Position numbers and translations under genes: made by a program
The notes under the pieces: model-generated
What the model was told of the DNA's origin: nothing
What the model saw: only the letters and a program-made list of their open reading frames with translations
Databases searched by the model: none
Part shown: positions 44,103 through 51,493 of the stretch, one piece after another
Layout of the letters: every line of letters starts with the position of its first letter
How positions within the stretch are numbered: position 1 is the stretch's first letter
Origin: JABDGR01 sp964561455
GTDB lineage: Bacteria > Verrucomicrobiota > Verrucomicrobiia > Opitutales > JABDGR01
Direction of reading: 5' to 3'
NCBI GenBank assembly: GCA_964561455.1
Contig: CAZLPS010000004.1
Location: 1 to 64,000 of the forward strand
DNA length: 64,000 nucleotides

Positions 44103-44137
44103 TGACCGGAACAAAGTGGAGAACTACATGGAAGGCC
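44103..44137. repeat. 35-bp direct repeat, right copy
   Basis: 31 of 35 bases match 38382-38416, in the same orientation. It encodes GLPCSSPLCSG in the detached integrase segment. Confidence 0.75.
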
Positions 44138-44192
44138 TTGCGGCGACTTTTTTCTAACTCTGTCCCGGCCAGTAACTTCCACGGCTTCCCCG

Positions 44193-44206
44193 GCGGGTTC
44201 GAATCC
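44193..44206. other. Right attachment core (partial tRNA-Leu 3' end)
   Basis: GCGGGTTCGAATCC is identical to the left core and is followed by GGGGACC, as in the tRNA 3' end. Six bases between these two blocks in the intact tRNA are missing here, so the displaced tRNA end has decayed or the element carried a variant. Confidence 0.6.
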
Positions 44207-44213
44207 GGGGACC

Positions 44214-44957
44214 TTCTTTTGACCGAATTGACGGAATTGGGGGAATTGAAGGAAGGAGTGGAGAGTGAAATTTCATCCACGAAATGGCACGAAGGGCGGC
44301 GAATGGTTTGCCCAAAAATCGCAAAGGAGGCAAAATTGGCTCGCGCCTCGGCAGGGAAACGCAGAGTTTTTTTACCACGGATTTTACGGATGAAGTAAAA
44401 AGCATGACTAATTCCGGCCGAGGTTCGTGGTAATAAGGTAAAACCAGACCGCATGGAATTCCTTCGGCGCTTCGGGCAGCGTGAATGTCCGGGCCAAATT
44501 AAGGCAATTAGTTTTTGCCGGCCAAAGGCAGGGTGGCTGTGCACTCCGGTTTGCCTGAACATCTCCAAAATTGCGATCAGGGGTACGGGCTCTGGCGGGC
44601 GGTGCGCAAGGCCATGGGTTTGCGGTACTGCAGGCAAGTGGGGAGGTTGGCCGAAGGGTCCTGATTGGCCCGACGCCGACTGTTTTGGATTGTGCTCCAG
44701 CATGGTGGGTTTGTGGCCGCCGAGCTGATGAGTGTCCCTGTTCATGGCACCCTCGGGCATGGGGTTAACCAATCCAGTATCATTCCCTGCTTGAGGGCAA
44801 CGGAAGCGGCCAATTGACCGGGCGGTGCTCGTAAAATTTTGATTAATCTTTGATCGTCGGCTTGACTTGCAACTGGTTCTTTGATTCATTAACCACGCGG
44901 GTGCGCACTTTTCTTGCCACCGTTTGGTGGAAAGCCATCGCCCGCTCGTCCCTCCTC
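44214..44957. other. Gene-poor spacer right of the element
   Basis: This contains an ACAGAATT-type repeat (GACCGAATTGACGGAATTG at about 44220), a CACGGAT-type unit (CCACGGATTTTACGGATG at about 44377), and then about 400 bp with open frames on both strands but no recognisable protein. One minus-strand frame runs from 44889 through the att site into the element, and I regard it as non-coding. Confidence 0.45.
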
Positions 44958-45257
44958 ATGTCCGCCACCCAACACACGCCGGCCGACGGCTTGGAACGCG
45001 TGCTCATCGTGCAAAACAAGATGGGGATTCACGCGCGTCCGGCGGCGATGATGGTGCGCATTTCGAACAAATTTGGTGACGCCGAGGTGTGGGTGGAGAA
45101 GGACGACGAGTCGGTCAACGGCAAGAGCATCATGGGCCTGATGATGCTGGCCGCCGGGCATGGGACGAAGCTGCGGTTTCGCGTGAGCGGGGGCGGCTGC
45201 GATCAACTATTGAAGGAGATGGAAGAATTGTTTGCGCGGAAATTTGAGGAAGCGTAG
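44958..45257 (+). CDS. ptsH: Phosphocarrier protein HPr
   Basis: HPr carries phosphate in the PTS and, in many bacteria, regulatory signals. The 99-residue protein from ATG 44958 has the His site MGIHARPAAMM and the Ser regulatory site VNGKSIMGLMMLAAGHGT. The frame is open to 44850, but the upstream part is not HPr-like. No EI, EII or HPr kinase gene is nearby, so a mainly regulatory PTS is possible. Confidence 0.93.
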   Translation: MSATQHTPADGLERVLIVQNKMGIHARPAAMMVRISNKFGDAEVWVEKDDESVNGKSIMGLMMLAAGHGTKLRFRVSGGGCDQLLKEMEELFARKFEEA

Positions 45258-45398
45258 ACGGCAGAATTATGATTTCTGATTTATGAAATCGGCGGCCACC
45301 CCAGGTACCAGTTCCTGTCAGACAATAGCGCGGGACGATTCAACTGCAGAAAACACGAAGATCGTGGCCTCACCGCTCCCGGCTGCCTGCTTGTGCGA

Positions 45399-46061
45399 TT
45401 ACGCTTTGGCTTTGCCATGATTGGCCCGGAGACCACTGGCGACAAAGGCGGAGAGACGGCGGAGCATCGGCTCAAGATTATCCGTTTTCAATTGCTGCTC
45501 CACGCCGGGCTGGCGACCCTGCCAGGCGAGCGCGCCGAGCATCGAGGACATGAGAAAATAAAACTTCCAGTCGAATTCGGCGGCGGGAACCTCGGGCAGC
45601 GCTTCGCGCATGGCGGTGCGAAAAATCCGCCAAAATTGGTCCATGCTGCGGCGGTTGAGTTCCTTGCTCAAGGCCGGGGGCACATTGATGGCGCGGCCGA
45701 CCATGCGCGAAATGGTTACGCCCGAGGATTTTCCATCGTCAAAGGCGTGCGCGAGCGGCATCACCAACGCTTCGCACAGTTGCTCGAGGGAAACGGGGCG
45801 ACCCACCGGGGTGCGGGCCCGGGCGGCTTCCAACAACCGCACGCGCTCGGCATTGAGCGGGACGAGCCGGCGCTGCATAACGGCCAGCCACAATTCTTTT
45901 TTGGAAGCGAAATGATAATTGACCGCGGCGAGATTCACGCCGGCCAGCCGCGTTATCTGGCGCAGGGAGGCGCCTTCGAAGCCATGATCCGTGAAGCAGC
46001 GCTCAGCGGCGCGTAACAAACGTTCGCGAGTGGCGGTGGAGGATTTGCGGGGTGCAGGCAT
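45399..46061 (-). CDS. TetR-family transcriptional regulator
   Basis: The 220-residue protein has the TetR DNA-binding domain at its N-terminus (RERLLRAAERCFTDHGFEGASLRQITRLAGVNLAAVNYHFASKKEL) and a helical ligand-binding C-terminal domain of the CerR/YbiH-like type. The start at 46061 (MPAPRKS) is preferred over the GTG/ATG options further up. It is divergent from dsbD with a 170-bp AT-rich spacer that should contain its operator; dsbD is the first candidate target. Ligand unknown. Confidence 0.9.
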   Translation of the reverse strand: MPAPRKSSTATRERLLRAAERCFTDHGFEGASLRQITRLAGVNLAAVNYHFASKKELWLAVMQRRLVPLNAERVRLLEAARARTPVGRPVSLEQLCEALVMPLAHAFDDGKSSGVTISRMVGRAINVPPALSKELNRRSMDQFWRIFRTAMREALPEVPAAEFDWKFYFLMSSMLGALAWQGRQPGVEQQLKTDNLEPMLRRLSAFVASGLRANHGKAKA

Positions 46062-46234
46062 CGAAGGGGGTGACACAAATGATTGTTTAAATATTTTCCA
46101 CCGGACGCAATCTTAAGAAAAAAGAAAGTTCCTCCAGAAACATATTTCTGCCGGCGAAGAAAAATTTATAACTACCTAGCGTTCGGCAAGATAGGCTGTT
46201 AATAATTTCTTAACGGACAAATCTGGGCGGCAAG

Positions 46235-48439
46235 ATGAACACTTGGCGTCGGCCCTTGCAAATGATAGATACGAGCCCAATGTACACCCTCCAACCATGG
46301 CTCGGCATCAGTACCCAATTGCGGGCCGGAGTGTTCCTACTGGTATGGGCCGTGGGGCTACTTGCGTCAGTACGCGTGCACGCGGCGGCTCCGCTGGACC
46401 TGCCGGGGTTTCCTGCCGGCGGCCACACCCACGCCGATTTGCTGGCGGACGTAAGTGCGGTGGCCCCGGCCACGCCGTTTACTGTGGCGGTGCGTTTGAA
46501 AATGGATCCAACCTGGCACACCTATTGGGTCAATTACGGTGATGCGGGTACTGCCACCACCGTTGAATGGAATTTGCCAGAGGGTTGGAAAAGTGGGCCG
46601 ATACAATGGCCCACGCCGCAGAAATTGCCATTGGGCAATTTCATGAATTATGGCTACGAGGACACCGCGCTGCTGCTCGTCACGATCTCGCCACCCGCCA
46701 ACGCGCATCCAGGCGAGACTGTCAAACTCGGTGCCAAAGTCACCTGGTTGGAATGTTCTGCCGAAGAGTGTGTCCAGGGTGGAACGGAAGTTTCGCTGGA
46801 GTTGCCCATGGTTGGCAGCTCGCCGCCACCGGCCGGCGAATTCAAACCCCTGCTTGATGCCGCACGCGCGACGCTACCCCAGCCAACCGACAAATTCAAC
46901 GTCACCGCCTGGCGGACAGGGGACAGACTTTTCGTCGGACTCGAGCCCCGGGCCGGCGCACCGGCCGACTTAAAGGAAGTTTATTTCTTTTCCGAAGGCA
47001 GCCAGACCAAACCTGCGGCCAGCCAGATTCTGCATCGGGTCTCCCATGGCTGGGTGCTGGAGCTCGCGCGCACGGATTTCGCACCGGCGGGGGCGAAGAC
47101 CTTGTCCGGGGTGCTTACTTTCACCGGTTCGCCGAACGGAGTGGCCATTGCACCGACGCTGGCGACGGCACCGCCGGCGGTCTTCGCAGATGCTATTTCG
47201 AGCGTGGCCGGGGGCGGCACCGGGTTGGGCATGCTGGCGATTCTGGGCCTGGGATTTCTTGGTGGGCTAATTCTGAACTTCATGCCCTGCGTATTTCCCG
47301 TGCTGGCAATAAAGGTGTTGGGGCTGGTCAAGCAGGCCGGCGGCGACCGCGGGCGCGTCGTATGGCACGGGCTGGTGTTTACGGCGGGGGTGCTGGTGAG
47401 CATGTGGGCGCTGGTGGGCGTGCTCCAATCGCTGCGGTCCGCAGGCGCGCAATTGGGCTGGGGGTTTCAATTGCAGGAGCCGGCCTTTGTCCTTGGTTTG
47501 GCTGTTTTTTTCTTATTATTTGCGCTCAGTTTGAGCGGGGTGTTTGAAATTGGCGCCTCGCTCATCGGAGCGGGCGCAGACTTGACGGCGAAGACGGGTC
47601 TGGCTGGTTCGTTTTTTCAGGGGGGGCTGGCGGTGGTTGTGGCCACTCCCTGTACGGCGCCGTTGTTGGCTCCGGCACTGGGCGCGGCGATGGCGCTGCC
47701 CGTGGGCGAGGCCTTTTTGGCCTTTACCGCCATCGCCCTGGGACTGGCGTCGCCGTATTTGCTGTTGTCGCTTTTTCCCGGTCTCGCGCGGTGCTTGCCG
47801 CGACCCGGGGCCTGGATGGAAGGTTTCAAGCAATTCATGGCCTTCCCATTGTACGCCACAGCGGGCTTTTTGGTCTACACTCTTGCCGGGCAGGTTTCCG
47901 CGGAGCGGTTTTTGAATATTCTGTTCGCGCTGGTGGTGGTCGCGCTCGCGGCATGGTTTTATGGGCGTTATGCGACGGCAGCGGCCAGCCCGCGACAACG
48001 TCGTATGGGGCAATTGGGTGGGCTGCTCGTACTCGCCGCCGGCTTGGCGCTGGCATATTGGCCGGTTCCGGACTTGCATTGGGAACCATGGTCGGCGGCG
48101 CGGGTGGCGGAACTGCAAAAGGACGGACGTCCGATTTACGTGGACTTCACCGCGCGCTGGTGTGCGACGTGTCAGGTTAACAAGGACGTGGTCTTTCACT
48201 CGACGGGCCGGGTGCAGAAGGAGTTCGCTCGCCAGAAGGTTGCCCTGCTGCGGGCGGATTGGACGTCGGCAGACCCCGCAATCACTGCGGAACTGGCGCG
48301 GTTTGGGCGCTCTTCGGTGCCGTTCGATCTGCTGTATCTTCCCGGAAAGGACCAACCGGTGATATTGCCGTCAGTGCTCACGCCGGACACCGTGCTCAAG
48401 GCCTTGGGCGAAAAAGCCGGCAGCGCGGAACCAAATTAA
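46235..48439 (+). CDS. dsbD: Thiol:disulfide interchange protein DsbD-like
   Basis: DsbD passes electrons from cytoplasmic thioredoxin across the inner membrane to periplasmic disulfide isomerases and other thiol proteins. The 734-residue protein has a signal peptide (hydrophobic about residues 31-50; 46280 is an alternative start), an N-terminal periplasmic domain (50-310; VTWLECSAEECVQGG), about eight membrane helices (325-610; ILNFMPCVFPVLAIKVLG and VVATPCTAPLLAPALG carry the redox Cys pair) and a C-terminal thioredoxin-like domain with WCATCQVNK. All three modules are present. Confidence 0.93.
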   Translation: MNTWRRPLQMIDTSPMYTLQPWLGISTQLRAGVFLLVWAVGLLASVRVHAAAPLDLPGFPAGGHTHADLLADVSAVAPATPFTVAVRLKMDPTWHTYWVNYGDAGTATTVEWNLPEGWKSGPIQWPTPQKLPLGNFMNYGYEDTALLLVTISPPANAHPGETVKLGAKVTWLECSAEECVQGGTEVSLELPMVGSSPPPAGEFKPLLDAARATLPQPTDKFNVTAWRTGDRLFVGLEPRAGAPADLKEVYFFSEGSQTKPAASQILHRVSHGWVLELARTDFAPAGAKTLSGVLTFTGSPNGVAIAPTLATAPPAVFADAISSVAGGGTGLGMLAILGLGFLGGLILNFMPCVFPVLAIKVLGLVKQAGGDRGRVVWHGLVFTAGVLVSMWALVGVLQSLRSAGAQLGWGFQLQEPAFVLGLAVFFLLFALSLSGVFEIGASLIGAGADLTAKTGLAGSFFQGGLAVVVATPCTAPLLAPALGAAMALPVGEAFLAFTAIALGLASPYLLLSLFPGLARCLPRPGAWMEGFKQFMAFPLYATAGFLVYTLAGQVSAERFLNILFALVVVALAAWFYGRYATAAASPRQRRMGQLGGLLVLAAGLALAYWPVPDLHWEPWSAARVAELQKDGRPIYVDFTARWCATCQVNKDVVFHSTGRVQKEFARQKVALLRADWTSADPAITAELARFGRSSVPFDLLYLPGKDQPVILPSVLTPDTVLKALGEKAGSAEPN

Positions 48440-48849
48440 AAATGCCAAATCCCCTGCATCCGCGACGCGTAAGGCGGCGGGAAGACCATCCAACGGAAGG
48501 CAAAGACGAGAAAGCCCACGCGAATTGCGCCCTCGATGGTCATCACGACCATGCCCCATTTCAAGCCGCAAACGCGCCGGAGCATAAAACCGGCGACGCT
48601 GACAAAAATCAGGAGCAAGGCCGCCACCCGAATCAGACCCGGCTCAAACAAGAGTACGAATTGGTAAAAATAGCTCAACCACAAGCAAACCATCCAGCCG
48701 ACACTCAGCCACCAAGGGGGCAGCTTCGCCAGATCCAGCGGGTGCTGCCGGGCGCGGATTTGATCAGGGCCAATGTAGCGGTGAGCCACAAAAAGCTGCG
48801 CCATTTCAAAGACGATGAAGAATGGCGCAAATGAGGCGATGAAGTTCAT
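48436..48849 (-). CDS. Hypothetical four-helix membrane protein
   Basis: This 137-residue protein from ATG 48849 has hydrophobic segments at about 2-20 (FIASFAPFFIVFEMAQLFVA), 46-67, 71-92 and 98-120. It overlaps the convergent dsbD stop by 4 bp and lies 13 bp downstream of the MATE gene, so it is probably co-transcribed with that pump. No family recognised. Confidence 0.65.
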   Translation of the reverse strand: MNFIASFAPFFIVFEMAQLFVAHRYIGPDQIRARQHPLDLAKLPPWWLSVGWMVCLWLSYFYQFVLLFEPGLIRVAALLLIFVSVAGFMLRRVCGLKWGMVVMTIEGAIRVGFLVFAFRWMVFPPPYASRMQGIWHF

Positions 48850-48862
48850 GGGGCGTAATTGC

Positions 48863-50251
48863 TTATATCCCCTCCCGGGCGGCAATGGCGAGTGTTTCCC
48901 TCTTTTCCCGCCGGCGCGAAACCACCGCCACCCGCGCCACCAGTGAGACCGCCACGACCATCACGCCCAGGGAAATTCCACCCCACACACCCGGCCCGCC
49001 CCATCCCATCCCCATGCCGAAATACCATGCCAGCGGCGCCGCGACCAGCCAATAGCCCACGAACGAAATCACCGTCGGCACGCGCACATCATGGAGGCCC
49101 CTTAATATGCCGAGGCTGACAATTTGCGCGCCGTCAAACACGGCGAAGCCCGCGGCCCACAGCAAAAGGGTGGAAGCCAGCGCGAGGGCGGCCCGGGCAT
49201 CGGCGGTATCCGGGCGCAAAAAGATTCCGGGCAAGTCGTGGCGCAAAAGCAAAATGCCGGCGGCGTAGGTGGCCATGAACACCGACGAACAGGCCAGGCT
49301 GTTCCAACTGATGCTGCGGGCCAGGGCGAATTTACCCAGACTAGCCACCTGGCTCACCCGAATGCCTGTTGCCTGGGACAACCCGAGCGGCACCATAAAC
49401 GCCACGGCCGCCAGATTAAGGGCGATTTGATGGGCATCCAGCACGACCTTGCCGAGCATCCCGCACAGGAGGGTGGCGAGATTGAACACTCCCACCTCGA
49501 ATAGAATTTGCCCGCCGCTGGGCGCGCCCAAGGCGAGCATTCGCCGCACCCGGTCGCCCGCCAGACGCGCACAAGCCCCACCCTTCCAGTCCGCCCGCAA
49601 ATCCGGCGAGCGTTGGACAATGACCAAGAGCGCCACCAAGGCCGCAAGGCGCGCGAGAAATGTCGCCAGACCAGCGCCGACAACACCGAGCGCGGGCAAG
49701 CCCAGATGGCCGTAAATCAAAACCCAATTCAACACCACATTCAGGACGATGCTCGCACTGAGCACAACCAGCGGCAGCCACGGACGGTTGCGGGCCTCAC
49801 AATAGTTTTTCAGTGCCGTGTAGCAGAGGACGGAAATGATGGACCAACCAATCCAGCTAATAAATGGCTGCGCGGCGGTAATGACCTCCGGTTCAACGCG
49901 CGGGATGAGTTTCAACCAGCCGGAGCCAAATTGCAGTGCCACACTGCAAACCAACCCGTAGATCGCACCCAGGATAATGCCATGACGCAGCACTTCGCCG
50001 GCTTCCCCATGGTCGCCCGCCGCGTGGGCTGACGCCACCAGCACATGCACGGATACGCAAATGCCAAACCCCGCAATCATGGGAATCCAGACGACGAGAT
50101 TGCCAAAGGCCACTGCCGCCAGCGGCGTCACCCCCAGGCGCCCGACCATTGCGGCGTCAATCAAGGGCATGAGCATCTGCCCCAGTTGCCCGATGATCAT
50201 TGGGACGGCCAGCGCCAGCGTCGGGCGAAGTACGTTTAGAAAAGTGCGCAT
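48863..50251 (-). CDS. MATE-family multidrug/cation antiporter
   Basis: MATE proteins export drugs and metabolites with Na+ or H+. The 462-residue protein from ATG 50251 has twelve predicted membrane helices and typical MATE phrases: PMIIGQLGQMLMPLIDAAMVGRLG, the PxxAxAxG-like VTPLAAVAFGNLV, LNVVLNWVLIYG, GVVGAGLATFLARLAAL, and HQIALNLAAVAFMVPLGLSQATGIRV in the second half. NorM-like. Substrate unknown. Confidence 0.94.
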   Translation of the reverse strand: MRTFLNVLRPTLALAVPMIIGQLGQMLMPLIDAAMVGRLGVTPLAAVAFGNLVVWIPMIAGFGICVSVHVLVASAHAAGDHGEAGEVLRHGIILGAIYGLVCSVALQFGSGWLKLIPRVEPEVITAAQPFISWIGWSIISVLCYTALKNYCEARNRPWLPLVVLSASIVLNVVLNWVLIYGHLGLPALGVVGAGLATFLARLAALVALLVIVQRSPDLRADWKGGACARLAGDRVRRMLALGAPSGGQILFEVGVFNLATLLCGMLGKVVLDAHQIALNLAAVAFMVPLGLSQATGIRVSQVASLGKFALARSISWNSLACSSVFMATYAAGILLLRHDLPGIFLRPDTADARAALALASTLLLWAAGFAVFDGAQIVSLGILRGLHDVRVPTVISFVGYWLVAAPLAWYFGMGMGWGGPGVWGGISLGVMVVAVSLVARVAVVSRRREKRETLAIAAREGI

Positions 50252-50449
50252 GCGTGGAATAATCCGCCATTGAAACACATTCGGTCGCAAAGCGTAAAAC
50301 CAATTGCGTTCGGCCAAAACGGAAAAATCCCGCCGCGCCCGATAACGTCACGCTCTTGTCACGCATGAAGCTTGACAGGGCCCCTCGGCCGCGTGAATTA
50401 ACCAACTTCCAGCCTCGCCGGTTTAATCCCCCTCCAACGCCTCGTTTCC

Positions 50450-51337
50450 ATGGGAATAGCCTTGAACGCCGTCTATCAGCTTTCGCGGATGCTTCCCGAA
50501 TTCAACCTGCGCGCCCGTCAAAACGTTCTCACGCTGGGCGTCCAGGACTGCTATTTTGACCGGGCGCAGTTGGTAGGGTTTCTTGGCAAACACCGGATGC
50601 CCCACCCCGACATTCCCGTCGAAGAAATTGAACTCACCACCGGGTTCCGTCACCTGTCCGGACCGGGCCGTGACGCGTACATGAAGAATATTCACCAGCG
50701 AACACTGTTTCGCTTTCTCGGCTACGACCCGCAGGCCGTGCGCGGCTTGGATGTCAGCGACTTTGAAGGAGCCGAATACGTGCACGATTTGAATTTTCCC
50801 GTGCCCACGACCTGGCATGGCCAGTTCGATTTTATTTTTGACGGCGGCACGGTGGAGCATGTCTTTTCGATCAAGGAGGCCTTCTACAATCTGGCCCGTC
50901 TCTACCGCGTCGGTGGCATTTGCGCTCATTTCAGCCCGACGGATCTCATCAATCACGGTTTTATCAACCTCAATTACCATATCTTCCAGGATTTTTATGC
51001 CCGCAATGGATTTGAGTGCGTGCGGATGAAATACGTCGCGGTGCCGTGCGATTCAGCCGAGGCGGACCGATATCTGCTGGAAATTGAACCGGATGCGCTG
51101 CGGTTTCCCGTGCATGGCTACCGCCTCTATACGTGTTGTGCCTTTCGCAAAGTCAGCTCGCCGGAGTTGCAAATTCCCACGCAGAGATTTTACCGCGAGA
51201 TTTATGAGAAAATTGAGCGCGAAGCCCGCACCCCCGCGGCGCCTCCCCTGGCGCCACTCCCCCCGGAGCCGCCGCCCCCCCACCAACCCCGCCGGATCGG
51301 CCCCCTCAGCGGCGTACCCATTGGTGGAAATTTCTGA
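50450..51337 (+). CDS. Methyltransferase-like protein, possible frameshift near C-terminus
   Basis: The 295-residue product contains FDFIFDGGTVEHVFSIKEAFYNLARLYRVGGICAHFSPTDLINHG, a pattern typical of class I SAM methyltransferases acting on surface polysaccharides. The usual glycine-rich SAM loop is not obvious. The C-terminus is Pro-rich. A run of seven C at 51275-51281 precedes an abrupt end; one base less or more would shift to a frame open to 51447 encoding WWKFLKKKLGLK, eleven Pro residues and WSVLPPHMRIDL. A sequencing error or a slippage site is possible. Confidence 0.65.
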   Translation: MGIALNAVYQLSRMLPEFNLRARQNVLTLGVQDCYFDRAQLVGFLGKHRMPHPDIPVEEIELTTGFRHLSGPGRDAYMKNIHQRTLFRFLGYDPQAVRGLDVSDFEGAEYVHDLNFPVPTTWHGQFDFIFDGGTVEHVFSIKEAFYNLARLYRVGGICAHFSPTDLINHGFINLNYHIFQDFYARNGFECVRMKYVAVPCDSAEADRYLLEIEPDALRFPVHGYRLYTCCAFRKVSSPELQIPTQRFYREIYEKIEREARTPAAPPLAPLPPEPPPPHQPRRIGPLSGVPIGGNF

Positions 51338-51493
51338 AGAAGAAGCTCGGCTTAAAATCGGCTCCGAAAACGCCGCCACCCCCGCCCCCTCCGCCGCCGC
51401 CACCTCAATGGTCAGTGCTACCCCCGCATATGCGCATTGACCTGTGAGACCCCGGATTGCGCCCGGAAAAGAAGCCCGGAGCCCTTGCCCACC

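Larger units (their letters stand above)
38220..44206. mobile_element. Integrated replicative element in tRNA-Leu, about 6 kb
   Basis: Bounded by the intact tRNA-Leu T arm on the left and a partial copy of the same sequence at 44193-44213 in the same orientation. Contents, all minus strand, are tyrosine integrase, excisionase-like protein, three unknown genes plus a HEPN-type protein, an HUH replication initiator and a 74-residue protein. Many overlap by 4-10 bases. Its central part (about 39.7-42.4 kb) is visibly AT-richer than the chromosome on either side. The gene set suggests an element that excises, replicates by rolling circle and reintegrates. I see no conjugation or capsid genes, so transfer would need a helper. 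Confidence 0.8.
43994..44206 (-). pseudogene. Detached 3' coding segment of the integrase, in frame across the att core
   Basis: From the right att core the minus strand reads GFEPAGEAVEVTGRDRVRKK, then QGLPCSSPLCSGQPGED, then VAKVVLAWGNLSGRVRSAIL and a short end before TGA. The GGA codon of the core is in the same phase as in the integrase frame on the left, so recombination of the two cores joins them seamlessly. The AW..LS..VRSAILALVE ending resembles C-termini I associate with integrases of planctomycete/verrucomicrobial elements. In the integrated state it has only a GTG at 44182 as possible start and is probably silent. Confidence 0.6.

Noticed and set aside
44453..44768. Small plus-strand frames between the element and HPr
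   Set aside because: No start context, no family resemblance, and Trp/Cys/Arg-rich composition typical of non-coding GC-rich DNA.
43978..44889. Long minus-strand frame of 303 codons across the right att site
   Set aside because: It translates att, repeat and spacer DNA; it overlaps the in-frame integrase segment and contains no recognisable domain.
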